Source of the DNA: Superficieibacter sp. 1612_C1
GTDB taxonomy: Bacteria > Pseudomonadota > Gammaproteobacteria > Enterobacterales > Enterobacteriaceae
Assembly: GCF_015234305.1 (NCBI RefSeq)
Contig: NZ_JADGMI010000001.1
Location: 434,001-498,000, forward strand
Direction: 5' to 3'
Length of the DNA: 64,000 bases
Of this stretch, positions 49,618 through 60,166 are shown piece after piece. Position 1 is the stretch's first letter, and each line of letters starts with the position of its first letter. Position numbers and translations under genes: made by a program. The notes beneath the pieces are model-generated. The model was not told the DNA's origin and did not search any database. It saw only the letters and a list, made by a program, of their open reading frames with translations.

Positions 49618-50409
49618 ATGCCAGAAGGACCGGAAATTCGCCGTGCTGCCGACAATCTGGAAAAGGCGATCAAAGGTAAACCCCTGACCGAAGCCTGGTT
49701 TGCCTTCCCCCACCTACAGCGTTTCGCCGCCGATCTGACAGGCGAACGGGTAGACGCCATTGAAACGCGCGGCAAAGCATTGCTTACCCACTTTTCTAAT
49801 GGCCTGACGCTCTATAGCCACAATCAGCTGTACGGCGTCTGGCGCGTCGTTAACGCAGATGAACATCCGCAATCCACCCGCATCCTGCGGGTCAGATTAC
49901 AAACGCAGGATAAAGCGATTTTGCTCTACAGCGCGTCGGATATCGAAATGCTGACGGCAGACCAGCTGGCGCAGCATCCTTTTTTACTGCGCGTCGGGCC
50001 GGATGTGCTGGATATGACGCTAACCGCTGAAAGGGTAAAAGAGCGCTTGCTGTCGACGCGTTTTCGCCGTCGCCAGTTCTCCGGACTGCTGCTCGATCAG
50101 GCGTTTCTGGCCGGGTTGGGCAACTATCTGCGCGTGGAGATCCTCTGGCATACGGGGCTTGCGCCCAGCCACAAAGCGGCCGACCTGACACAGACGCAAC
50201 TGGATGCCCTGGCCGACGCGCTGCTGGCGGTTCCGCGGCTTTCTTATACCACCCGGGGCAAGGTCGACGAAAAACGCCACCACGGTGCGCTGTTCAGCTT
50301 TAAGGTCTTCCATCGGGCGGGGAAAAAATGCGAACGCTGCGGAGGGATTATTGAGAAGACCACGCTGTCGTCGCGGCCTTTTTACTGGTGCCCTGGCTGC
50401 CAGCATTAA
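49618..50409 (+). CDS. nei: Endonuclease VIII (Nei)
   Basis: 263-aa Fpg/Nei-family DNA glycosylase/AP lyase removing oxidised pyrimidines. The catalytic N-terminus [14 protein letters not shown] supplies the Pro nucleophile after Met removal and the key Glu; a C-terminal zinc finger [24 protein letters not shown] is complete. ATG at 49618 follows AGGAGAAATC; longer extensions would destroy the N-terminal nucleophile. Convergent with gltA. Confidence 0.97.
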   Translation: MPEGPEIRRAADNLEKAIKGKPLTEAWFAFPHLQRFAADLTGERVDAIETRGKALLTHFSNGLTLYSHNQLYGVWRVVNADEHPQSTRILRVRLQTQDKAILLYSASDIEMLTADQLAQHPFLLRVGPDVLDMTLTAERVKERLLSTRFRRRQFSGLLLDQAFLAGLGNYLRVEILWHTGLAPSHKAADLTQTQLDALADALLAVPRLSYTTRGKVDEKRHHGALFSFKVFHRAGKKCERCGGIIEKTTLSSRPFYWCPGCQH

Positions 50410-50435
50410 AAAGCCCTCTCCAGAAGGAGAGGGCA
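50408..50435 (-). terminator. Terminator of gltA
   Basis: GCCCTCTCC/GGAGAGGGC stem with AGAA loop; on the minus strand it is followed by TTTTTAATG. It serves gltA and may also block nei read-through. Confidence 0.85.
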
Positions 50436-50441
50436 TGTCGA

Positions 50442-51728
50442 CTAGCGTTTTTCCACGTCGGATTTAAAATCGCGCTGATCGTAGCCGGTATACAACTGAC
50501 GCGGACGAGCGATCTTAATGCCGTCGTCGTGCATCTCGTTCCAGTGGGCGATCCAGCCCACGGTACGCGCCATCGCAAAGATAACGGTAAACATGGATGA
50601 TGGAATGCCCATCGCTTTCAGGATGATGCCAGAGTAGAAGTCAACGTTCGGATAGAGTTTACGCTCGATGAAGTACGGATCGTTGAGCGCGATATTCTCC
50701 AGCTCCATCGCCACTTCCAGCAGGTCGTCTTTGGTGCCCAGCTCTTTGAGCACTTCATGACAGGTTTCACGCATCACGGTGGCGCGCGGATCGTAATTCT
50801 TGTACACGCGGTGGCCGAAGCCCATCAGACGGAACGAATCGTTCTTATCTTTGGCGCGGCGCAGGAATTCCGGAATGTGTTTAACCGAGCTGATCTCTTC
50901 GAGCATTTTCAGCGCCGCTTCGTTGGCACCGCCGTGCGCCGGTCCCCACAGCGAGGCGATGCCCGCCGCGATACAGGCAAACGGATTCGCGCCGCTGGAG
51001 CCTGCGGTACGCACGGTAGAGGTTGAGGCGTTCTGCTCGTGATCCGCATGCAGGATCAGGATACGGTCCATCGCGCGTTCCAGTACCGGATTCACCTCGT
51101 AAGGTTCGCACGGCGTGGAGAACATCATATTCAGGAAGTTACCGGCGTAGGAGAGGTCGTTACGCGGATAGACAAACGGCTGGCCGATAGAATATTTGTA
51201 ACACATCGCGGCGACGGTCGGCATTTTGGACAGCAGGCGGAACGCGGCGATTTCACGATGGCGTGAATTGTTAACATCCAGTGAATCATGATAGAACGCC
51301 GCCAGTGCGCCGGTCACGCCGCACAGCACCGCCATCGGGTGAGAGTCGCGACGGAAACCGTGGAACAGACGGGTGATCTGCTCGTGGATCATGGTATGGC
51401 GGGTGACGATAGTCTGGAATTCTTCATACTGCTCCTGAGTCGGTTTCTCGCCGTACAGCAGGATGTAACACACTTCCAGATAGTTGGACCCGGTGGCCAG
51501 TTGGTCAATCGGGAAGCCGCGATGCAGCAGGATGCCTTCGTCACCGTCGATAAAGGTGATTTTGGATTCGCAGGATGCGGTAGAGGTGAAACCAGGATCG
51601 AAGGTGAATACGCCTTTTGATCCAAGACTACGGATATCGATTACATCCTGACCCAGCGTGCCTTTTAGCACGTCCAGTTCAACAGCAGTATCACCGTTTA
51701 GAGTGAGGTTTGCTTTTTTATCAGCCAT
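50442..51728 (-). CDS. gltA: Type II citrate synthase GltA
   Basis: 428-aa hexameric NADH-sensitive citrate synthase (E. coli 427), first enzyme of the TCA cycle. An N-terminal beta domain (residues 1 to about 65) and the catalytic core with [11 protein letters not shown] and [13 protein letters not shown] supply the active-site His; the catalytic Asp follows in PNVDFYSG. Divergent from sdhC across 652 bp of control region. Confidence 0.98.
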   Translation of the reverse strand: MADKKANLTLNGDTAVELDVLKGTLGQDVIDIRSLGSKGVFTFDPGFTSTASCESKITFIDGDEGILLHRGFPIDQLATGSNYLEVCYILLYGEKPTQEQYEEFQTIVTRHTMIHEQITRLFHGFRRDSHPMAVLCGVTGALAAFYHDSLDVNNSRHREIAAFRLLSKMPTVAAMCYKYSIGQPFVYPRNDLSYAGNFLNMMFSTPCEPYEVNPVLERAMDRILILHADHEQNASTSTVRTAGSSGANPFACIAAGIASLWGPAHGGANEAALKMLEEISSVKHIPEFLRRAKDKNDSFRLMGFGHRVYKNYDPRATVMRETCHEVLKELGTKDDLLEVAMELENIALNDPYFIERKLYPNVDFYSGIILKAMGIPSSMFTVIFAMARTVGWIAHWNEMHDDGIKIARPRQLYTGYDQRDFKSDVEKR

Positions 51729-52380
51729 TTACGGTCTCCTTAGCGCCTTATGCTTAAGACTGCCGCCAGCCGGATTTACCTTCAGCCTGAAGTTTAACGT
51801 GACCAGTTTGTTATGTGGCTTACGGCTCTGCTTATAGAGGAAAAACCAGGGTACAGAGCGATGGGCGCTGGCAGGTACGCGTCAAAACTACACTGAAACA
51901 ACGGCAAATCAGGGTGTTGCAATCCGAATAATTCAAACCTGTATATCACTAATACCTGTACTGATTACTGCGGTCAATATCATCTCACTGTTACATAACT
52001 TATTCGCAGGTGAAAGAGTGACCCCATAACTTTTACGCATTATATGACTTTTCGGCTTACGTTTGTAACAATAATGTTTAATATTTGTCAAATCAGATGA
52101 TTAAATTTTAAAATAATGTTGTTATCGTGATGCGGATCACTGTTCGGCATAAAACCCGACAAACTATATGTAGGTTAATTGTAATGATTTTGTGAACATC
52201 CTATACTGCCGCCAGGTCTCCGGAATATCCTGCACTCCCGAGCCACCCAGCGTAAGCCCGCGTCATTTGAACTGGTATCACCCGTTTTTATCCATGACGT
52301 GAGGTTATAGAAAGGACGCTGTCTGACCCGCACGCAGACCGGAGGAAGGGAACAATAAGAACAGCATGTGGGCGTTATTC
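51729..52380. promoter_or_regulatory. Divergent gltA-sdhC control region
   Basis: Holds the gltA leader and promoters, an AT-rich middle part (51950-52200) expected to carry ArcA and CRP sites, the sdhC promoter at 52179-52207 and a 170-nt sdhC leader. I could not assign individual ArcA boxes with confidence. No gene seen. Confidence 0.7.
52179..52207 (+). promoter_or_regulatory. sdhC promoter
   Basis: -35 TTGTAA (52179-52184), 17-bp spacer, -10 TATACT (52202-52207), followed by gccgccaggtctccgg. This matches the mapped E. coli sdh promoter. Confidence 0.88.
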
Positions 52381-52770
52381 ATGATAAAAAATGTCAAAAA
52401 ACAAAGACCTGTTAACCTGGATCTGACAACGATCCAGTTTCCTGTAACGGCTATAGCGTCCATTCTCCACCGCGCGTCCGGCGTGATCACGTTCGTGGCG
52501 GTTGGGTTGCTGTTGTGGCTGTTGGGCACCAGTCTCTCCTCGCCTGAAGGCTTTCTCACCGCATCGTCCATCATGGATAGCTTTTTCGCTAAATTCATTA
52601 TGTGGGGCATTCTTACCGCGCTGGCGTATCACGCTGTCGGTGGGATCCGTCACATGCTGATGGATGTCGGTTATCTGGAAGAAACCTTTGCCGCAGGGCA
52701 GCGTACCGCCTGGCTTGCTTTTGTTATTACTGTCGTGCTTTCAATTCTCGCAGGAGTCCTCGTATGGTAA
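52381..52770 (+). CDS. sdhC: Succinate dehydrogenase cytochrome b556 subunit SdhC
   Basis: 129-aa membrane anchor of complex II with three helices. Quinone-site residues lie in [10 protein letters not shown] and the haem-ligand His in [14 protein letters not shown]. The start [15 protein letters not shown] at 52381 matches E. coli; an upstream in-frame ATG adds only MWALF. The ribosome-site area is targeted by RyhB and Spot 42 in E. coli. Overlaps sdhD by seven bases. Confidence 0.96.
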   Translation: MIKNVKKQRPVNLDLTTIQFPVTAIASILHRASGVITFVAVGLLLWLLGTSLSSPEGFLTASSIMDSFFAKFIMWGILTALAYHAVGGIRHMLMDVGYLEETFAAGQRTAWLAFVITVVLSILAGVLVW

Positions 52771-53111
52771 GCAACGCCTCAGCATTAGGACGCAATGGCG
52801 TACATGACTTCATTCTGGTTCGCGCTACGGCCATCATTCTGACTTTGTACATTATTTACATGGTCGGTTTCTTTGCCCTCACCAGCGACGTTACCTGGGA
52901 AGTCTGGTCTGGTTTCTTTGCTTCCGCTTTCACCAAAGTGTTCACCCTGCTGGCTCTGTTTTCAGTCTTGATCCATGCCTGGATTGGCATGTGGCAGGTG
53001 TTGACCGACTACGTTAAATCACTGGCGCTGCGTCTGACGCTGCAACTGCTTATTGTTATTGCGCTGGTGGCTTACGTTATTTATGGATTCGTTGTGGTGT
53101 GGGGTGTGTAA
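52764..53111 (+). CDS. sdhD: Succinate dehydrogenase anchor subunit SdhD
   Basis: 115-aa membrane subunit, same length as E. coli, starting [16 protein letters not shown]. Three helices; [17 protein letters not shown] carries the haem His and the quinone-site Tyr. Starts inside sdhC and ends in TAATG shared with sdhA. Confidence 0.96.
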   Translation: MVSNASALGRNGVHDFILVRATAIILTLYIIYMVGFFALTSDVTWEVWSGFFASAFTKVFTLLALFSVLIHAWIGMWQVLTDYVKSLALRLTLQLLIVIALVAYVIYGFVVVWGV

Positions 53112-54877
53112 TGAAACTGCCAGTCAGAGAATTTGATGCTGTAGTTATTGGTGCCGGTGGCGCGGGTATGCGCGCGGCGCTGCAAATTTCCCAGAGCGGC
53201 CAGACCTGTGCGCTGCTCTCTAAAGTTTTTCCAACCCGATCGCACACCGTATCGGCGCAGGGCGGGATCACCGTGGCGCTGGGCAATACCCATGAAGATA
53301 ACTGGGAATGGCATATGTACGACACCGTCAAAGGGTCGGACTATATCGGTGACCAGGACGCGATTGAATATATGTGTAAAACCGGGCCGGAAGCGATTCT
53401 GGAACTGGAGCACATGGGCCTGCCTTTCTCACGTCTGGACGACGGTAAGATTTATCAGCGTCCGTTCGGCGGCCAGTCAAAGAACTTCGGCGGCGAGCAG
53501 GCAGCTCGTACCGCGGCGGCGGCGGACCGTACCGGCCATGCGCTGCTGCACACGCTCTATCAGCAGAACCTGAAAAACAAAACCACCATTTTCTCCGAGT
53601 GGTACGCGCTGGATTTGGTAAAAAATGAAGACGGTGCCGTAGTCGGCTGTACCGCACTGTGTATCGAAACCGGCGAAGTGGTGTACTTCAAAGCGAAGGC
53701 CACCGTACTGGCGACCGGCGGCGCGGGCCGTATTTATCAATCCACCACCAATGCGCACATCAATACCGGCGACGGCGTAGGCATGGCCCTGCGTGCAGGC
53801 GTCCCGGTGCAGGATATGGAAATGTGGCAGTTCCACCCGACCGGCATCGCTGGCGCGGGCGTACTGGTGACCGAAGGCTGCCGTGGTGAAGGTGGCTATC
53901 TGCTGAACAAACACGGCGAGCGCTTTATGGAGCGTTATGCACCGAATGCGAAAGATCTGGCGGGGCGCGATGTGGTAGCGCGTTCTATCATGATCGAAAT
54001 CCGTGAAGGCCGCGGCTGCGAAGGTCCGTGGGGGCCGCATGCTAAACTGAAACTGGATCACCTTGGCAAAGAGGTTCTCGAATCTCGCCTGCCGGGTATT
54101 CTTGAACTGTCGCGCACCTTTGCGCACGTTGACCCGGTCAAAGAACCGATTCCGGTGATCCCGACCTGCCACTATATGATGGGCGGTATTCCGACCAAAG
54201 TCACCGGTCAGGCGCTGACCGTGAACGAGCAGGGTGAAGACGTGGTGATCCCGGGGCTGTTCGCGGTCGGCGAAATCGCCTGCGTCTCGGTCCACGGTGC
54301 TAACCGTCTCGGCGGTAACTCGCTGCTGGATCTGGTGGTATTTGGCCGCGCCGCAGGGCTGCATCTGCTGGAGTCCATCGCCGAGCAGGGCGAGCTGCGC
54401 GATGCCAGCGAAGAGGATATTGAAAAATCGCTGGAACGTCTTAACCGCTGGAACAACAACCGCGACGGTGAAGATCCGGTGGTCATCCGTAAAGCCTTGC
54501 AGGAATGTATGCAGCATAACTTCTCGGTATTCCGCGAAGGGGATGCGATGGCGAAAGGGCTGGAGCAGCTTAAGCAGATCCGCGAGCGGCTGAAAAACGC
54601 CCGTCTGGACGATACCTCCAGCGAGTTCAACACCCAGCGCGTTGAGTGCCTGGAGCTGGATAACCTGATGGAAACGGCGTATGCGACGGCTGTTTCCGCT
54701 AATTTCCGCACCGAAAGCCGTGGCGCACATAGCCGCTTCGACTATCCGGATCGTGATGATGCAAACTGGCTGTGTCATAGCCTGTATCTGCCGCAATCGG
54801 AATCCATGACGCGCCGAAGCGTCAATATGGAGCCGAAACTGCGCCCGGCGTTCCCGCCGAAGATTCGTACTTATTAA
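53111..54877 (+). CDS. sdhA: Succinate dehydrogenase flavoprotein SdhA
   Basis: 588-aa catalytic subunit of complex II. Rossmann motif GAGGAGM, covalent FAD ligand H45 ([11 protein letters not shown]), substrate-site [10 protein letters not shown] and [15 protein letters not shown]. Start ATG shares one base with the sdhD stop, so it is translationally coupled. Confidence 0.98.
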   Translation: MKLPVREFDAVVIGAGGAGMRAALQISQSGQTCALLSKVFPTRSHTVSAQGGITVALGNTHEDNWEWHMYDTVKGSDYIGDQDAIEYMCKTGPEAILELEHMGLPFSRLDDGKIYQRPFGGQSKNFGGEQAARTAAAADRTGHALLHTLYQQNLKNKTTIFSEWYALDLVKNEDGAVVGCTALCIETGEVVYFKAKATVLATGGAGRIYQSTTNAHINTGDGVGMALRAGVPVQDMEMWQFHPTGIAGAGVLVTEGCRGEGGYLLNKHGERFMERYAPNAKDLAGRDVVARSIMIEIREGRGCEGPWGPHAKLKLDHLGKEVLESRLPGILELSRTFAHVDPVKEPIPVIPTCHYMMGGIPTKVTGQALTVNEQGEDVVIPGLFAVGEIACVSVHGANRLGGNSLLDLVVFGRAAGLHLLESIAEQGELRDASEEDIEKSLERLNRWNNNRDGEDPVVIRKALQECMQHNFSVFREGDAMAKGLEQLKQIRERLKNARLDDTSSEFNTQRVECLELDNLMETAYATAVSANFRTESRGAHSRFDYPDRDDANWLCHSLYLPQSESMTRRSVNMEPKLRPAFPPKIRTY

Positions 54878-54892
54878 TGCGGAGACAGGAAG

Positions 54893-55609
54893 ATGAAATT
54901 CGAATTCTCGATTTATCGCTATAACCCGGATGTTGACGACGCTCCGCGCATGCAGGATTACACCCTGGAAGGCGAAGAGGGTCGCGACATGATGCTGCTC
55001 GACGCGCTGATGCTGATCAAAGAGCAGGACCCCAGCCTGTCGTTCCGCCGCTCCTGCCGCGAAGGCGTCTGTGGTTCGGACGGTCTGAATATGAACGGCA
55101 AAAACGGCCTGGCCTGCATCACGCCGCTGTCAGCGCTGGGTAACGGCAAGAAGAAAATTGTTATCCGCCCACTGCCAGGATTACCGGTGATCCGCGATTT
55201 GGTGGTGGACATGGGACAATTCTATGCACAATATGAGAAGATTAAGCCTTACTTGTTGAATAATGGGCAAAATCCACCCGCTCGCGAGCATCTCCAGATG
55301 CCTGAACAGCGGGAAAAACTCGACGGACTGTATGAGTGTATTCTCTGTGCCTGTTGTTCTACGTCCTGCCCGTCATTCTGGTGGAACCCGGACAAGTTCA
55401 TCGGCCCGGCAGGTCTTCTGGCGGCATATCGCTTCCTGATCGACAGCCGCGACACGGAAACCGATAACCGTCTTGAAGGATTAAGCGATGCTTTCAGTGT
55501 ATTCCGCTGCCATAGCATCATGAACTGCGTCAGTGTATGTCCGAAAGGGCTGAACCCGACGCGCGCTATCGGGCACATTAAGTCGATGTTGTTACAACGC
55601 AGCGCCTGA
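54893..55609 (+). CDS. sdhB: Succinate dehydrogenase iron-sulfur subunit SdhB
   Basis: 238-aa electron-transfer subunit. [2Fe-2S] ligands in SCREGVCGSDGLNMNGKNGLAC; [4Fe-4S] and [3Fe-4S] ligands in CILCACCSTSCPSFWWNP and CHSIMNCVSVCPKGLNP. Last sdh gene; the mRNA continues into suc after a processed intergenic region. Confidence 0.98.
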   Translation: MKFEFSIYRYNPDVDDAPRMQDYTLEGEEGRDMMLLDALMLIKEQDPSLSFRRSCREGVCGSDGLNMNGKNGLACITPLSALGNGKKKIVIRPLPGLPVIRDLVVDMGQFYAQYEKIKPYLLNNGQNPPAREHLQMPEQREKLDGLYECILCACCSTSCPSFWWNPDKFIGPAGLLAAYRFLIDSRDTETDNRLEGLSDAFSVFRCHSIMNCVSVCPKGLNPTRAIGHIKSMLLQRSA

Positions 55610-55616
55610 GCCATTA

Positions 55617-55802
55617 ATGCCGGATGGCGCTACGCTTATCCGGCCTACAAGTGGTGGAATAGTAACGTAGGCCCGGTAAGCGAAGCGCCACCGGGCAACA
55701 GAGCACGGAGCGTTACATGCCGGATGGCGACGCAAGCGTCTTATTCGGCCTACAAATGGTGGAATAGTAATCCAGGCCCGGTAAGCGCAGCGCCACCGGG
55801 CA
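55617..55802. repeat. BIME with two tandem ~100-bp blocks
   Basis: Both blocks read atgccggatggcg..., then tccggcctacaa or ttcggcctacaa, then tggtggaatagtaa and ggcccggtaagcg...ccaccgggcaac. They start at 55617 and 55717; the second has a few extra bases in its first palindrome. Confidence 0.88.
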
Positions 55803-55817
55803 ACGCAGGAAAAGTGC

Positions 55818-55914
55818 AGGAAACCTTTAAAAACTGCCGGATGGACTTTCTCCTTTCATAAAGGAAACGAGGCAGAACCAGGGGGAAACCCTCGGACAGT
55901 TTTTAAAGGTTCCT
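55818..55914 (+). promoter_or_regulatory. Long hairpin, probable RNase III processing site
   Basis: Arms 55818-55838 (AGGAAACCTTTAAAAACTGCC) wait-free pairing partner 55894-55914: about 19 base pairs with one bulged A and one mismatch. The 55-nt apical part has small internal helices (CCTTT/AAAGG and AGGG/CCCT). Position matches the reported RNase III processing of the sdh-suc transcript in E. coli. Confidence 0.65.
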
Positions 55915-56026
55915 TCGCGGGCCAGTGTAGACAAGAGCTCGCAAGTGAACCCTGGGACGTGCGCCTTGCCGCGTACGTTGTAGTTATCCACGGCGAAGTA
56001 AGCATATAGATGCTTAAGGGATCACG

Positions 56027-58834
56027 ATGCAGAACGGCGCAATGAAAGCCTGGCTGGACTCTTCTTACCTCTCTGGTGCTAATCAGAGCTGGATAGAACA
56101 GCTCTATGAAGACTTCTTAACCGATCCTGACTCTGTCGACGTCAAATGGCGTTCGATGTTCCAGCAGTTACCTGGCACCGGAGTTAAACCGGATCAATTC
56201 CATTCCAAAACGCGTGATTACTTCCGCCGCCTGGCGAAGGATGCCTCACGTTACACCGCGTCAGTGTCCGATCCTGATACCAATGTGAAGCAGGTTAAAG
56301 TCCTGCAACTGATCAACGCCTACCGTTTCCGTGGCCACCAGCATGCGAATCTCGATCCGCTTGGGCTGTGGAAGCAGGAGCGCGTGGCGGATCTTGACCC
56401 CTCGTACCATGATTTAACCGAAGCCGATTTCCAGGAAACCTTTAACGTAGGGTCTTTTGCCATCGGCAAAGACACCATGAAACTTGGCGATCTGATCGAC
56501 GCCCTGAAACAAACCTACTGCGGTTCCATCGGCGCAGAATATATGCACATCACCTCCACGGAAGAGAAGCGCTGGATCCAGCAGCGTATTGAATCGGTGG
56601 CAGGCCACGCCAGCTTTAGCGTCGAAGAGAAAAAACGCTTCCTCAGCGAGCTGACGGCGGCAGAAGGGCTGGAGCGTTACCTTGGCGCGAAATTCCCCGG
56701 CGCGAAACGCTTCTCGCTGGAAGGCGGCGACGCGCTGATCCCGATGCTCAAAGAGATGATCCGCCACGCCGGTAAAAGCGGCACCCGTGAAGTGGTGCTG
56801 GGTATGGCGCACCGTGGTCGTCTGAACGTGCTGATCAACGTGCTGGGCAAACAGTCGCAGGATCTGTTTGACGAGTTTGCCGGTAAACATAAAGAACATC
56901 TCGGTACCGGCGACGTGAAGTACCATCAGGGCTTCTCGTCTGATATCGAAACTGAAGGCGGACTGGTTCACCTGGCGCTGGCGTTTAACCCGTCGCACCT
57001 CGAAATCGTCAGCCCGGTGGTGATGGGATCGGTACGCGCGCGTCTGGATCGTCTGGACGAACCGAGCAGCAATAAAGTGCTGCCCATCACCATTCACGGC
57101 GACGCCGCGGTGACCGGACAGGGCGTGGTTCAGGAAACCCTGAACATGTCGAAAGCCCGCGGCTATGAAGTCGGCGGCACCGTGCGCATCGTCATTAATA
57201 ACCAGGTCGGGTTTACCACCTCTAATCCGCTGGATGCGCGCTCCACGCCGTACTGTACTGACATTGGTAAAATGGTGCAGTCGCCGATTTTCCACGTCAA
57301 CGCGGACGACCCGGAAGCGGTGGCCTTCGTGACCCGCGTGGCGCTGGAATTCCGTAATACCTTTAAACGCGATGTGTTCATCGATCTGGTCTGCTACCGC
57401 CGTCACGGCCATAACGAAGCCGATGAGCCGAGCGCTACCCAGCCGCTGATGTATCAGAAAATCAAAAAGCACCCGACGCCGCGTAAAATCTACGCTGACC
57501 GTCTGGAGCAGGATCGGGTTGCCACTCTGGAAGACGCTACCGAGCTGGTGAATCTTTACCGCGACGCGCTGGACGCCGGCGAGTGCGTGGTTAAAGAGTT
57601 CCGTCCGATGAATATGCACTCCTTTACCTGGTCGCCGTATCTTAACCACGAATGGGACGAAAGCTACCCGAACAAGGTAGAGATGAAGCGCGTGCAGGAA
57701 CTGGCGAAGCGCATCAGTACCGTGCCGGACGCGATTGAAATGCAGTCGCGCGTGGCGAAAATCTATGCCGATCGTCAGGCGATGGCCGCCGGTGAAAAAC
57801 TGTTTGACTGGGGCGGCGCGGAAAACCTCGCTTACGCCACGCTGGTTGACGAAGGCGTTGCGGTGCGTATTTCCGGGGAAGACTCCGGTCGCGGCACCTT
57901 CTTCCACCGTCACGCGGTGGTCCATAACCAGGCCAATGGCTCAAATTACACCCCGCTGCAACACATTCACAATGCGCAGGGGCAGTTCAGAGTCTGGGAC
58001 TCCGTGCTCTCTGAAGAGGCGGTACTGGCTTTTGAATACGGTTACGCTACCGCCGAACCGCGCACGCTGACCATCTGGGAAGCGCAGTTTGGCGACTTCG
58101 CCAACGGCGCGCAGGTGGTAATTGACCAGTTCATCTCCTCCGGCGAGCAGAAGTGGGGCCGGATGTGTGGGCTGGTCATGCTGCTGCCGCACGGCTACGA
58201 AGGGCAGGGCCCGGAGCACTCCTCCGCGCGTCTGGAACGTTATCTGCAACTCTGCGCTGAGCAGAACATGCAGGTTTGCGTACCGTCCACCCCGGCGCAG
58301 GTTTACCATATGCTGCGTCGTCAGGCGCTGCGCGGTATGCGCCGTCCGCTGATCGTGATGTCGCCGAAATCGCTGCTGCGTCACCCGCTGGCGGTTTCAA
58401 CCCTTGACGAACTGGCGAACGGCACCTTTATGCCCGCCATTGGCGAGGTGGATGAACTGGATCCGCAGGCGGTGAAACGCGTGGTCATGTGTTCCGGCAA
58501 GGTATACTACGATCTGCTGGAGCAGCGCCGTAAAAACGATCAAAAAGATGTCGCCATCGTGCGCATCGAACAGCTCTATCCATTCCCGCATCAGGCGATG
58601 CAGGAAGCGCTGAAGCCATACGCCCACGTACATGATTTTGTCTGGTGCCAGGAAGAGCCGCTTAACCAGGGCGCATGGTATTGCAGCCAGCATCATTTCC
58701 GTGAAGTGGTTCCCTTTGGGGCATCCCTGCGTTATGCAGGTCGCCCGGCCTCTGCCTCACCGGCGGTAGGATATATGTCCGTTCACCAGAAGCAGCAGCA
58801 AGATCTGGTCAATGACGCGCTGAACGTCGATTAA
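56027..58834 (+). CDS. sucA: 2-oxoglutarate dehydrogenase E1 (SucA)
   Basis: 935-aa ThDP-dependent decarboxylase (E. coli 933) of the 2-oxoglutarate dehydrogenase complex. The N-terminal E2-binding segment (AWLDSSYLSGANQSWIEQLYEDF), the conserved GMAHRGRLNVL, the ThDP fold (HGDAAVTGQGVVQETLNM, INNQVGFTT) and the transketolase-like C-terminal half are all present. First gene of sucABCD. Confidence 0.98.
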   Translation: MQNGAMKAWLDSSYLSGANQSWIEQLYEDFLTDPDSVDVKWRSMFQQLPGTGVKPDQFHSKTRDYFRRLAKDASRYTASVSDPDTNVKQVKVLQLINAYRFRGHQHANLDPLGLWKQERVADLDPSYHDLTEADFQETFNVGSFAIGKDTMKLGDLIDALKQTYCGSIGAEYMHITSTEEKRWIQQRIESVAGHASFSVEEKKRFLSELTAAEGLERYLGAKFPGAKRFSLEGGDALIPMLKEMIRHAGKSGTREVVLGMAHRGRLNVLINVLGKQSQDLFDEFAGKHKEHLGTGDVKYHQGFSSDIETEGGLVHLALAFNPSHLEIVSPVVMGSVRARLDRLDEPSSNKVLPITIHGDAAVTGQGVVQETLNMSKARGYEVGGTVRIVINNQVGFTTSNPLDARSTPYCTDIGKMVQSPIFHVNADDPEAVAFVTRVALEFRNTFKRDVFIDLVCYRRHGHNEADEPSATQPLMYQKIKKHPTPRKIYADRLEQDRVATLEDATELVNLYRDALDAGECVVKEFRPMNMHSFTWSPYLNHEWDESYPNKVEMKRVQELAKRISTVPDAIEMQSRVAKIYADRQAMAAGEKLFDWGGAENLAYATLVDEGVAVRISGEDSGRGTFFHRHAVVHNQANGSNYTPLQHIHNAQGQFRVWDSVLSEEAVLAFEYGYATAEPRTLTIWEAQFGDFANGAQVVIDQFISSGEQKWGRMCGLVMLLPHGYEGQGPEHSSARLERYLQLCAEQNMQVCVPSTPAQVYHMLRRQALRGMRRPLIVMSPKSLLRHPLAVSTLDELANGTFMPAIGEVDELDPQAVKRVVMCSGKVYYDLLEQRRKNDQKDVAIVRIEQLYPFPHQAMQEALKPYAHVHDFVWCQEEPLNQGAWYCSQHHFREVVPFGASLRYAGRPASASPAVGYMSVHQKQQQDLVNDALNVD

Positions 58835-58848
58835 TTAAAGGATAAATA

Positions 58849-60069
58849 ATGAGTAGCGTAGATATTCTTGTTCCCGACCTGCCTGAATCCGTTGCGGATG
58901 CGACCGTCGCCACCTGGCACAAAAAACCAGGCGATGCGGTAAAACGCGATGAAGTTCTGGTAGAAATCGAAACTGACAAAGTGGTACTGGAAGTACCGGC
59001 GTCGGCGGACGGCATTCTTGATGCCTTACTGGAAGATGAAGGGGCTACCGTTACCTCTCGTCAGATCCTGGGCCGCCTGCGCGAAGGCAACAGTTCTGGT
59101 AAAGAGACCAGCGAGAAATCCGAAGCGAAAGAATCGACCCCGGCCCAGCGTCAGCAGGCGTCGCTGGAAGAACAGAACAACGATGCGCTCAGCCCGGCGA
59201 TCCGTCGCCTGCTGGCTGAGCATAATCTTGACGCCAGCGCCATCAAAGGCACCGGCGTGGGCGGACGCCTTACCCGTGAAGATGTGGACAAACATCTTAA
59301 CAACGCCCCGGCAAAAGCAGAACAGAAAGCGCCTGAAGCTGCTCCACAGGCGGCACCGCAGCTGGGCAACCGCTCTGAAAAACGCGTGCCGATGACCCGC
59401 CTGCGTAAGCGCGTGGCCGAGCGTCTGCTGGAAGCGAAAAACTCCACCGCGATGCTGACCACCTTCAACGAAGTGAACATGAAGCCGATTATGGATCTGC
59501 GCAAGCAGTACGGCGACGCCTTCGAGAAACGTCACGGCATCCGTCTGGGCTTTATGTCCTTCTACGTGAAAGCGGTGGTGGAAGCGCTGAAACGCTACCC
59601 GGAAGTTAACGCCTCTATCGACGGCGACGACGTGGTGTATCACAACTACTTCGACGTCAGCATGGCAGTCTCCACGCCGCGCGGTCTGGTTACGCCGGTG
59701 CTGCGCGACGTTGACGCGCTGGGCATGGCTGATATCGAAAAACGCATTAAAGAGCTGGCGGTGAAAGGGCGCGACGGCAAACTGACGGTAGAAGATCTGA
59801 CCGGCGGTAACTTCACCATTACCAACGGCGGCGTTTTCGGCTCCCTGATGTCCACGCCGATCATCAACCCGCCGCAGAGCGCAATCCTCGGCATGCACGC
59901 CATTAAAGATCGTCCGATGGCGGTTGCCGGTAAAGTGGAAATCCTGCCGATGATGTACCTGGCGCTCTCTTACGATCACCGTCTGATTGATGGCCGTGAG
60001 TCGGTAGGCTTCCTGGTGGCGATTAAAGAGCTGCTGGAAGACCCGACCCGTCTGCTGCTGGACGTGTAG
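58849..60069 (+). CDS. sucB: Dihydrolipoyl succinyltransferase E2 (SucB)
   Basis: 406-aa E2 core. Lipoyl domain 1-80 with lipoylated K44 ([12 protein letters not shown]); an Ala/Gln/Lys-rich linker; E1/E3-binding domain ([33 protein letters not shown], about 113-147); catalytic domain ending in [15 protein letters not shown] with the active His and Asp. Starts 14 bp after sucA. Confidence 0.98.
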   Translation: MSSVDILVPDLPESVADATVATWHKKPGDAVKRDEVLVEIETDKVVLEVPASADGILDALLEDEGATVTSRQILGRLREGNSSGKETSEKSEAKESTPAQRQQASLEEQNNDALSPAIRRLLAEHNLDASAIKGTGVGGRLTREDVDKHLNNAPAKAEQKAPEAAPQAAPQLGNRSEKRVPMTRLRKRVAERLLEAKNSTAMLTTFNEVNMKPIMDLRKQYGDAFEKRHGIRLGFMSFYVKAVVEALKRYPEVNASIDGDDVVYHNYFDVSMAVSTPRGLVTPVLRDVDALGMADIEKRIKELAVKGRDGKLTVEDLTGGNFTITNGGVFGSLMSTPIINPPQSAILGMHAIKDRPMAVAGKVEILPMMYLALSYDHRLIDGRESVGFLVAIKELLEDPTRLLLDV

Positions 60070-60090
60070 TTATTAAGAATATCACCTGCC

Positions 60091-60124
60091 TGTAGGCCGG
60101 ATAAGCGTAGCGCCATCCGGCATT
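60091..60124. repeat. REP element between sucB and sucC
   Basis: tgtaggccggataagcgtag and cgccatccggcatt form one REP palindrome inside the sucABCD operon, 22 bases after the sucB stop. It could stabilise the upstream mRNA part. Confidence 0.85.
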
Positions 60125-60166
60125 CAGGCACAATGATAACGATTCTCTGAAGGATGGACAGAAGAC

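Larger units (their letters stand above)
55610..56026. other. sdhB-sucA intergenic region
   Basis: Two tandem copies of an approximately 100-bp REP block (55617-55802), a long hairpin (55818-55914) and the sucA leader. In E. coli this region carries the weak suc promoter and an RNase III processing site. No gene seen. Confidence 0.75.

Noticed and set aside
53477-54796. 439-codon ORF opposite sdhA
   Set aside because: Antisense shadow of a highly conserved enzyme gene.
56414-57925. 503-codon ORF opposite sucA
   Set aside because: Long antisense frame caused by GC-rich codon use of sucA; no protein family signature.
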